Part shown: piece by piece, positions 1 to 5,068 of the stretch
Numbering within the stretch: position 1 is the first letter of the stretch
Layout: each line of letters begins with the position of its first letter
NCBI GenBank assembly: GCA_031273965.1
Contig: JAISQX010000036.1
Coordinates: 1-9,413 of the forward strand
From: Clostridiales bacterium
GTDB lineage: Bacteria; Bacillota; Clostridia; Christensenellales; JAISNN01
DNA: 9,413 bases
Direction of reading: 5' to 3'
Notes under the pieces: generated by a model
Seen by the model: the letters and a program-made list of their open reading frames with translations, nothing else
The model's database searches: none
Told to the model about the DNA's origin: nothing
Program-made: the position numbers and the translations under genes

Positions 1-97
1 CGAAACTCGCCGCAACCGCCGAAAACACGCCCGTTACGCACAGTACGCTCACCAACAGCACCGCCATTATTCTCTGCCTTTTATCCGACTTTTTCAT
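1..97 (-). CDS. N-terminus of a small membrane or secreted protein (partial)
   Basis: This is the first 32 codons of a minus-strand gene that runs off the left edge. The protein starts MKKSDKRQRIMAV and continues into a hydrophobic, Val/Ala/Leu-rich stretch at residues 11-31. That is the layout of a signal peptide or an N-terminal membrane anchor: several basic residues followed by one hydrophobic helix. The start is supported by GGGAG at 106-110, 8 nt upstream of the ATG. I see no promoter in the 41 bp between this gene and the terminator at 139-197, so it may depend on read-through from the promoter at 452-480. The family cannot be named from 32 residues. Confidence 0.7.
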   Translation of the reverse strand, partial: MKKSDKRQRIMAVLLVSVLCVTGVFSAVAASF

Positions 98-138
98 AAC
101 CGTTTCTCCCTCGAAAAAATTTTCTTTCTTTTTATCGC

Positions 139-197
139 AAAAAAAGACAAGCCCTCATCCCTTGATTTGCTCCCAAATCAAAGATTCCGTGCTTGTC
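139..197 (-). terminator. Rho-independent terminator overlapping the end of the 57-codon ORF
   Basis: Read on the minus strand, GACAAGC (197-191) pairs with GCTTGTC (152-146) and is followed directly by seven T (145-139). Inside the loop, TTGATTTG and CAAATCAA form a second perfect 8-bp stem around a GGAG loop, so the whole element folds as a long stem with an internal mismatch region. The 5' arm and the inner stem are codons of the small ORF, and its stop codon (157-155) sits just before the 3' arm. A ribosome reaching that stop would occupy part of the hairpin. This arrangement could make termination sensitive to translation. Confidence 0.8.
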
Positions 198-328
198 CAT
201 ATTTTTTCTATATTTTCTATTACAACCGCGCCAAACGCCTTAAGAGAGGCTAAATATGCCCCCCCCCGTATAACAGGTGATAGGTCGAACCCGCGTCCTT
301 TTCTCTCTTCTTCTTTTCCTCTAAGCAT
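155..328 (-). CDS. Unrecognised small protein, 57 residues
   Basis: This ORF starts at an ATG with GGAGAG at 337-342, 8 nt upstream, and ends in TGA. An in-frame TAA lies just upstream of the Shine-Dalgarno site, so it is not the tail of a larger frame. The protein has a charged start (MLRGKEEERKGRG), then a core of FDLSPVIRGGAYLASLKAF followed by alternating hydrophobic and charged residues (VVIENIEKIW) and a Trp-containing end. This suggests an amphipathic helix that could lie on a membrane; it has no clear transmembrane segment. It is preceded by a consensus promoter and followed by a terminator, which favours a real and strongly transcribed gene. A run of nine G encodes the Arg-Gly-Gly-Ala segment. 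I do not recognise a family. The alternatives are a regulatory leader ORF for the gene at 1-97, or a noncoding RNA with a chance frame. Confidence 0.55.
   Translation of the reverse strand: MLRGKEEERKGRGFDLSPVIRGGAYLASLKAFGAVVIENIEKIWTSTESLIWEQIKG
259..267 (-). repeat. Homopolymer run of nine G inside the small ORF
   Basis: The plus strand has nine consecutive C, read as nine G in the coding strand of the 57-codon ORF, at its codons 21-24. Loss of one G would bring an in-frame TAG within a few codons, and gain of one G would bring a TAA within about ten codons. No other run of G or C of this length was noticed in the window. Such tracts are prone to slippage in replication and also to sequencing or assembly error. 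Confidence 0.9.
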
Positions 329-451
329 ATTTCGTTCTCTCCGAAATTATCTTCCTCTTCCCCTTCGTTGCCTCGCCGTTTCCTTTTCGCTTCACCCGCT
401 TTTTACACGACCTACGCTAAACACTACGGCTCCTATTATTGTCACGGTATC

Positions 452-505
452 ATTATACTCCATACTTTTCCTTTTGTCAATACCCTTTTTAAAAATTTTT
501 TAACT
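452..505 (-). promoter_or_regulatory. Perfect sigma-A promoter with A/T-rich upstream element
   Basis: On the minus strand there is TTGACA (480-475), a 17-bp spacer, and TATAAT (457-452), all matching consensus. Immediately upstream (505-481) is a run of A and T tracts resembling an UP element. Transcription should start near 445 and run leftward through a purine-rich leader into the 57-codon ORF. It is the best promoter in the window. Confidence 0.85.
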
Positions 506-698
506 TTTTTTGCGCTTCCTTCGGCTCCTTTTGTCCCACTCTCTCCTCTCCCTCTCGCTTTCTTAGCCATTATTCGAAAATTTTAATAAAAATTCCTCCG
601 CCGTCGTTTCCTCTAAGGCGATTTTTTTGAATAAGGATACTGCCCTATTACTATATTGAGTACGAGAAAAAACCCTTTCAAAAACCTTCGATTCGGGG
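481..698. other. Gap upstream of the small-ORF promoter, no supported gene
   Basis: The 370 bases from 329 to 698 lack a convincing gene. Positions 329-451 are the purine-rich leader of the small ORF. Positions 481-698 follow the stop of the membrane protein gene. They hold the A/T-rich promoter flank and a minus-strand open frame of 47 codons (563-706) that has no start codon. No strong terminator follows the membrane protein gene; there are only two T-rich runs near 665-690 with very weak pairing. Confidence 0.6.
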
Positions 699-1826
699 CT
701 ATTCTTCTATCGATTCCTCATTTAGCTCCGCGGTTTTTATCTCCGATATAATTTTGCCCAATTCCCTGCGCCGCTTAAGCCGCGCCGATATCGCGTCAAA
801 AAGCTGTACCAGATATCCCGCTCCGATATAAAAGAAATACGTAAAAAACCGCATTGTCAACATCAGCCAATATATCATATCGCTTTTTACCGCGTCGGCG
901 TACACCGTATAAAAAAGCAATTCGTACGCGCCCGCCGCGCCCGGAATCGGCACGTAAGTCGTCGACAGGTATATGTACATATACGATATCAACATAAACG
1001 AATACGTCACGTCCTCCCCGACGCTCTTAAACAAAAAGAACGGAATACTCATTACCGCCGTAAACTCGGCTATATACAAAATAATAATCAACAAAAAGCC
1101 GCGGAAGTTTCGCACGATATTCCTGACCGATATGCTCAAGTCCTCCAAAAAGCTCCACGCCGACGCTAAGAACGAGTCGTAATTCTTTATTATCTTGAAT
1201 CGCGCGCCCAATTTAAGAGCCGACCCCAGAATTTTTTTCGCCGCCTTTTCGTTGACGGAAAAGACAAAGAACAGCGCGGGAAACAGCCCGTTAAAAATCA
1301 AGCCGACAAACGCCCACGGCTTGACCGAAACCTGTTGATTGTTAAAAATAAAAAACAAAAGCAACAAAAAATTCCAGACAAGCGTTTTTAAAAACGCCTG
1401 CGCAAACGGTATGGTAAAGGACACCGCCCTGCCCATCTTCGCTTGATTCAATATTTTTGCCTGCATGCCCTGTCCGCCGTTAACAAACGGCGTCACCGCG
1501 CTGTAAAAACGACCTATCATGGCAGTCCGAAAGACAAGCAAAGGCTTAAATCCTTTTTTTGTCATATACAGCATGACGGCAAAACGCGCCGTTTCGCAAA
1601 GAACCACCGCAAAAAAAAGCGCAAGCGCGCAAAGAAACCACCCGTAATTCGCCGATAAAAGCGAAAAAAATTCCGATATGGAGCCGGCTCTGTCGGACGA
1701 CAGCGAAACTATAAGCGCGTATCCGGCAACAAAAAAACTGACCGTCAAGAGCACGTTTCTCGAAGCCTTTGTAATCGACCATTTTTTTTGAGGCCCTTTT
1801 ATAAGCGGTATAAGTTTATCATCCAT
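699..1826 (-). CDS. YbhN/MprF-type flippase-like integral membrane protein
   Basis: The 375-residue protein belongs by its motifs to the lysylphosphatidylglycerol synthase transmembrane-region family (UPF0104, YbhN, and the N-terminal half of MprF). Visible marks are the GRFYSAVTPFVNGGQGMQ segment at 105-122 and the YVPIPGAAGAYE segment at 291-302, both typical family loops. Likely membrane helices lie near 24-42, 61-85, 137-161, 169-191, 242-265, 272-290 and 317-341. The C-terminus from about 349 is charged and cytoplasmic. The family moves or modifies lipids in the membrane, but the substrate differs between members and cannot be read here. No MprF catalytic domain is attached, so lysine transfer itself is not expected. 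The chosen ATG has only a weak ribosome site. Spacing to hisC upstream is 140 bp. I am sure of the family and not of the function. Confidence 0.85.
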   Translation of the reverse strand: MDDKLIPLIKGPQKKWSITKASRNVLLTVSFFVAGYALIVSLSSDRAGSISEFFSLLSANYGWFLCALALFFAVVLCETARFAVMLYMTKKGFKPLLVFRTAMIGRFYSAVTPFVNGGQGMQAKILNQAKMGRAVSFTIPFAQAFLKTLVWNFLLLLFFIFNNQQVSVKPWAFVGLIFNGLFPALFFVFSVNEKAAKKILGSALKLGARFKIIKNYDSFLASAWSFLEDLSISVRNIVRNFRGFLLIIILYIAEFTAVMSIPFFLFKSVGEDVTYSFMLISYMYIYLSTTYVPIPGAAGAYELLFYTVYADAVKSDMIYWLMLTMRFFTYFFYIGAGYLVQLFDAISARLKRRRELGKIISEIKTAELNEESIEE

Positions 1827-1842
1827 GCCGCACCGTACGATA

Positions 1843-1919
1843 TCGGCTTTTTTTATAACGCCGACGTATATTTTTTTATCGCCGCGTTTATAAAAAAAGC
1901 GGCTTTTTTTCTTTTTTTT
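1843..1919. repeat. A/T-rich palindrome with two nested GC-clamped hairpins
   Basis: GCTTTTTTTATAA (1846-1858) is perfectly complementary to TTATAAAAAAAGC (1888-1900), giving a 13-bp long-range stem. Each arm also forms a local hairpin: TCGGC with GCCGA (1843-1847, 1860-1864) and GCCGC with GCGGC (1881-1885, 1899-1903). On the plus strand the second hairpin is followed by seven T, C and eight T (1904-1919), the form of a rho-independent terminator, although no plus-strand gene lies upstream. On the minus strand it sits between hisC and the membrane protein gene and lacks a U-tail. It might stop antisense transcription or act as a leader structure. Confidence 0.7.
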
Positions 1920-1966
1920 ATATAATTATCCCAAAAAACGCTCGCGGGATTTTTTGTTCGGCGTAA

Positions 1967-3082
1967 TCATGCGTTATTCGCTTTTTGTAACGTCCGCGCC
2001 GCTTCACAGATTGCCTTTGTAAATATCCGCATTTCCTCTTCGGTTCCCACCGTCACCCTGATAAAGTCTTCGGTTCTCACGCCCTCAAAACGGCGCGTGA
2101 GAATACCTTTTTCGCGCAAAGCCAAAAAAAGCTCCTTGCCCCGCACGCCGTCTTTTTTTATAAATACAAAATTTGCGGAGGAAGGCAATACCGTAAAGCC
2201 GTTCTTTTTGAGTTCGTCCGCCGTCTTGTCGCGTATATTTATTATCCGCTCGTTTATCATGTCGTAATAACCCTCGTCCTTTAGCGCCGCCGAAGCTATT
2301 TTTATCGCCAAACGGTCAAGAGTGTAGCTGTTGAAGCTATTCTTTATTATATCGAGAGCTTCAATCGTCGGCTTTGCGCCGACGGCGTAGCCGCACCTAA
2401 GCCCGGCAAGCGAATAACTCTTTGAAAACGTCCTCACGACAAGCAAATTATCGTACCGCTTAGTCAAACCCACCGTCGAATATTCGCAAAAATCCGCGTA
2501 CGCTTCGTCGATTATGACGGGTATGCCGGCGTTCTCTCTTATTATACTCTCTATTTCGTCTTTTTTCATGGCGATACCCGTCGGCGCGTTGGGATTGGCT
2601 ATAATTATTCCCTGACAACGCACTCCCTTGTAACCGTCCGCACATATCCCGTAATCTTCCCTAAGCCGCACCGTCTCGTAAGGTATCTCGTATAGGTTTG
2701 CATACACCGGATAAAAGCTGTACGTCACGTCGGGAAACAATACCGGCGGCGTGATATTTTTGTTGTCCGTCGTACCGCAACAGTCTTTCCTGTCAAAAAA
2801 CGCGGGAAAACAAAAGCCCAAAACCTCGTCGCTCCCGTTCCCCGTAAATATATTCTCCGCGCTTACCCCGTGCTTTTTTGACAAAGCTAACTTAAGCTCG
2901 GACGCGTCGGGATCGGGATATAACCGAAGCTCCGCCGCGTCTATCCCGCGTAACGCCTCGGCGACCTTTGGCGACGGCGGATACGCGTTCTCGTTGGTGT
3001 TTAGCTTGATAAATTTTTTATCCTTCGGCTGCTCGCCCGCAACATACGGACGGAGCGAAGATAACAGCTTGGAAAATTTCAT
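1967..3082 (-). CDS. hisC: Histidinol-phosphate aminotransferase
   Basis: A cytosolic PLP-dependent fold-type I aminotransferase of 371 residues, close to the usual HisC length. HisC exchanges the amino group between glutamate and imidazole acetol phosphate in histidine synthesis. Motifs in order: LNTNENAYPPSP (27-38), GNGSDE (81-86, cofactor phosphate binding), NPNAPTG (163-169), IDEAYADF (191-198), TFSKSYSLAGLRCGY (218-232) with K221 as the expected PLP lysine, and FIRVTVGT near the C-terminus. The ATG has AAAAGG 7 nt upstream. Compared with the usual family sequence there are about 12 extra residues around 101-113 (CCGTTDNKNITPP), just before the LFPDVTYSFYPVY strand. No other his gene is near, so a related aminotransferase activity on other substrates remains possible, but the motifs favour HisC. 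Confidence 0.9.
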   Translation of the reverse strand: MKFSKLLSSLRPYVAGEQPKDKKFIKLNTNENAYPPSPKVAEALRGIDAAELRLYPDPDASELKLALSKKHGVSAENIFTGNGSDEVLGFCFPAFFDRKDCCGTTDNKNITPPVLFPDVTYSFYPVYANLYEIPYETVRLREDYGICADGYKGVRCQGIIIANPNAPTGIAMKKDEIESIIRENAGIPVIIDEAYADFCEYSTVGLTKRYDNLLVVRTFSKSYSLAGLRCGYAVGAKPTIEALDIIKNSFNSYTLDRLAIKIASAALKDEGYYDMINERIINIRDKTADELKKNGFTVLPSSANFVFIKKDGVRGKELFLALREKGILTRRFEGVRTEDFIRVTVGTEEEMRIFTKAICEAARTLQKANNA

Positions 3083-3116
3083 GAGGTTACCTTTTTATTC
3101 GGAATAGAATTTTTGT

Positions 3117-3219
3117 AGGGAAAACTTTTGAAAAGGCTTTTCCTATAACCATTTCAAAACTTTCATTTTTTGTTTTTTTGTCGCTTTTTGTCTTTATGCT
3201 TTTTTATTTCTTTATTATA
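3117..3219 (-). promoter_or_regulatory. Possible hisC promoter and leader hairpin
   Basis: The gap between rsmI and hisC contains a perfect -10 hexamer TATAAT on the minus strand (3219-3214). No good -35 lies at the right distance; TTGACA occurs at the rsmI stop codon, but 29 bp away, which is too far. Downstream, GGAAAA and TTTTCC (3119-3124, 3138-3143) form an A/T-rich hairpin in the presumed leader, with a competing smaller stem GAAAA/TTTTC (3130-3142). I found no T-box hallmark. Confidence in the -10 alone is modest. Confidence 0.35.
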
Positions 3220-3250
3220 TAGTCCGTAGATTTCTATTTTGCGGTTATTG

Positions 3251-4084
3251 TCAAATCAGCCCTTTCTCTTTAATTTCAAGATAAACTTTATATACCGTAT
3301 CCCGCTCAAGCTTTCTTATATGCGCCGTTTCTTTTACGGCTTGCTTCGGCTCCTCACCCGCGGATATCCGCTCCAAAAGCTCTTCCCTTACGCTTCGCCC
3401 GTCTTGAAAATCCTTTTTTTTCGCGCCCTCGACGATTATGACAAATTCGCCCCTCGCGTTTTTTATGTCTATTGAGTCCAACGTCCCTATTATAATCTCT
3501 TCATGGATTTTTGTCAATTCGCGCATGATATATACGCTTCTGCCGCCCAACTCGCCGTTCAAAAATTTTATGTCCGCGACCGCGTCGTGCGGCGCGCTGT
3601 AAAATATAAGAGGTAAAGACAATTCCCCGTACTCTCTTACGACGGCTTCCCTTTCCTTTCTCTTTGAAGGCAAAAAACCTACGAAAACATATCCTCCGGT
3701 AAGTCCGCTTACACTCATCGCGGCGACCGCCGCGTTCGCTCCCGGTATGGGCGTAACCGTTATCCCCTCTTCTATGGCTTTTTTGACGATAACCGCGCCC
3801 GGATCGGATATGCACGGCGTACCCGCGTCGGTTATTAGCGCGATGTTTTTACCATCGTTAAGCATCCCCATGAGCGCGTCGGCGCGCATGTTTTCTTTTT
3901 CTTTATAATAACTGATAAAAGGCTTTTTGATACCGAGTTTATTTAGCAATATGCCGGACCGGCGCGTATCCTCCGCCGCTATTATGTCTACGCTCCTTAG
4001 CGTGTCTATCGCCCGCGCGGTTATATCGCCGAGGTTTCCTATGGGCGTCGCCACTATAAAGAGATTGCCCCTCGCCTTTTCCAT
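3251..4084 (-). CDS. rsmI: 16S rRNA (cytidine1402-2'-O)-methyltransferase
   Basis: The 277-residue protein has the length and motifs of RsmI, a tetrapyrrole-methylase-fold enzyme that uses S-adenosylmethionine to 2'-O-methylate C1402 in the decoding site of 16S rRNA. Motifs in order: LFIVATPIGNLGDIT (8-22), AAEDTRRSGILLNKLGI (36-52), ALITDAGTPCISDPG (82-96), PIPGANAAVAAMSVSG (112-127), FVGFLPSKRKER (134-145), IFYSAPHD (160-167), MRELTKIHEE (187-196) and the EFVIIVEG strand (213-220). A helical C-terminal segment (about 239-272) with the pattern EEPKQAVKETA is usual in the family. The start has GGGAG 7 nt upstream. The gene lies 21 bp after trmN6 and is read in the same direction, so the two form an operon. 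Confidence 0.95.
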   Translation of the reverse strand: MEKARGNLFIVATPIGNLGDITARAIDTLRSVDIIAAEDTRRSGILLNKLGIKKPFISYYKEKENMRADALMGMLNDGKNIALITDAGTPCISDPGAVIVKKAIEEGITVTPIPGANAAVAAMSVSGLTGGYVFVGFLPSKRKEREAVVREYGELSLPLIFYSAPHDAVADIKFLNGELGGRSVYIMRELTKIHEEIIIGTLDSIDIKNARGEFVIIVEGAKKKDFQDGRSVREELLERISAGEEPKQAVKETAHIRKLERDTVYKVYLEIKEKGLI

Positions 4085-4105
4085 CGCCTGTCTCCCACGG
4101 TTTAT

Positions 4106-4807
4106 TTATTGTTTTTGGACAAATTCGCATTCGTCGGCATATATCGGTTTCTCGACTTTAAGTCCGCTTTTTCCGCCCCTCGCACCGCATATTATCGCGG
4201 TATCGGGCGCTTTTCCTCTTGTCGGAATGACCAATGTAAGCTCTTTAGGCTCTATTTTACAATCGCACATGTATTTCATAGCCTCGAATAAGCGAAAGGT
4301 TTTTATTATTATATAAAATTTTCCGCCGAAGCGCAATAATTTTGAAGCGCAAGTCACCACTTCCGACAAGGTTATCTCCGCCTCCGTACGGGCGATTATA
4401 TCCGATTGACCGTTTATACCCTTCGCGTCGGATTTTTTACCGTAAGGCGGGTTGCAAACCGCTATGTCGAAGCGACCGCCCCCAAAGGTTTTTTCCGCGT
4501 CTTGTATCCTGCAATCGAATATTTCGACGACGCTCTCCAAGCCGTTGTGCGCGACGCTTCTCCTCGCCATATCGCAAAGCTCTTTTTGTATCTCCACTCC
4601 GACGACGCGCGCTCCGCGCTTCGCCGCGATAAGTATGGATATAATTCCCGAACCGGAGCCAAGGTCGCACACCCTGTCAATCCGCCGCGCCTTTACGGCG
4701 TTCGCCAAAAGCACGGCGTCCGACGTAAAACGATACAGATTGTCGCTTTGAATAATTTCCAATCCGTTATACTTCAGGTCTTCCAAACGTTCGTTTTCTC
4801 TCAACAT
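4106..4807 (-). CDS. trmN6: tRNA1(Val) (adenine37-N6)-methyltransferase family protein
   Basis: A 233-residue class I S-adenosylmethionine-dependent methyltransferase of the YfiC/TrmN6 family (YabB in Bacillus subtilis). The E. coli member methylates A37 of a valine tRNA; the exact substrate in Bacillota is less certain. The N-terminus ERLEDLKYNGLEIIQ (6-20) and RFTSDAVLLANAV (26-38) is typical. Motif I is DLGSGSGIISILIAA (48-62), the acidic end of strand 2 is VGVEIQ with E72, and the catalytic CNPPYGK is at 118-124. The C-terminal part, with IEPKEL and the loop GARGGKSGLKVEKPIY (208-223), also fits. The Shine-Dalgarno site is weak. The gene leads the trmN6-rsmI operon. The GIY-YIG gene (yazA) that separates the two in B. 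subtilis is absent. Confidence 0.9.
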   Translation of the reverse strand: MLRENERLEDLKYNGLEIIQSDNLYRFTSDAVLLANAVKARRIDRVCDLGSGSGIISILIAAKRGARVVGVEIQKELCDMARRSVAHNGLESVVEIFDCRIQDAEKTFGGGRFDIAVCNPPYGKKSDAKGINGQSDIIARTEAEITLSEVVTCASKLLRFGGKFYIIIKTFRLFEAMKYMCDCKIEPKELTLVIPTRGKAPDTAIICGARGGKSGLKVEKPIYADECEFVQKQ

Positions 4808-4871
4808 AATCGTTCACTTTGATTTTAGCGTCCGCACAAAAGGTACGGTCTGCAAAAACAATCGATTTTTT

Positions 4872-4928
4872 TTAACTAAAAATCCGTCCTGCAAAATGCT
4901 TCGCGGCAAGCGCCGCGTAATTACACAT
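4872..4928 (-). CDS. Possible 18-residue leader ORF upstream of trmN6
   Basis: Between the lipoprotein terminator and trmN6 a minus-strand ATG opens a short frame, MCNYAALAAKHFAGRIFS, ending in TAA. A perfect GC hairpin, CGCGGC with GCCGCG around a 4-nt loop (4902-4917), lies inside it. No convincing Shine-Dalgarno site precedes the ATG, and no promoter was recognised. It may be a leader peptide or a chance frame; I record it only because of its position and protein-like composition. Confidence 0.15.
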   Translation of the reverse strand: MCNYAALAAKHFAGRIFS

Positions 4929-4937
4929 AATTTCTTC

Positions 4938-5023
4938 AAAAAAACAGAAAGCCGCCGCCCGTAAAACTCTCAACCTTACAAGTCGCTAAGGACTTATCTT
5001 AAATAGGGTTTTACGGCGGCGGC
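4938..5023 (-). terminator. Long-stemmed terminator of the lipoprotein gene
   Basis: On the minus strand a 16-base GC-rich arm (5023-5008, GCCGCCGCCGTAAAAC) pairs with a 17-base arm (4967-4951), with only one bulged base. It is followed by a U-rich run ending in seven T (4944-4938). The loop of about 40 nt can itself fold: AAGTC pairs with GACTT, and the alternative CCTTA pairs with TAAGG. It lies 45 bp after the lipoprotein stop codon and isolates that gene from trmN6. Confidence 0.85.
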
Positions 5024-5068
5024 GTTCTCTATCTTCGCCTTTATTCACAATACGAAAGCGCTTGCCCT

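Noticed and set aside
276..298. A stretch on the minus strand, GGACGCGGGTTCGAC, that resembles the T-arm near the 3' end of tmRNA
   Set aside because: The matching 3' half of the T-stem and the acceptor end are missing, and no tmRNA 5' domain is nearby. It also reads well as codons of the small ORF, so I take it as chance similarity.
162..503. A 113-codon plus-strand open frame over the left gap
   Set aside because: It runs antisense to the promoter, small ORF and terminator. It has no Shine-Dalgarno site, and its Ser/Leu/Phe-rich sequence is what the reverse of purine-rich DNA gives.
442..570. A 42-codon minus-strand ORF beginning MAKKARGRGE
   Set aside because: It has no ribosome site, is of low complexity (Lys/Gly/Arg), and overlaps the whole promoter at 452-480, which better explains the sequence.
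3237..3253. TTGACA at the rsmI stop codon as the -35 of a hisC promoter
   Set aside because: The nearest TATAAT is 29 bp away, well outside a working spacer.
4342..4822. Several overlapping long plus-strand frames opposite trmN6
   Set aside because: They are shadows of a clearly recognised methyltransferase gene and have no start signals or family motifs.
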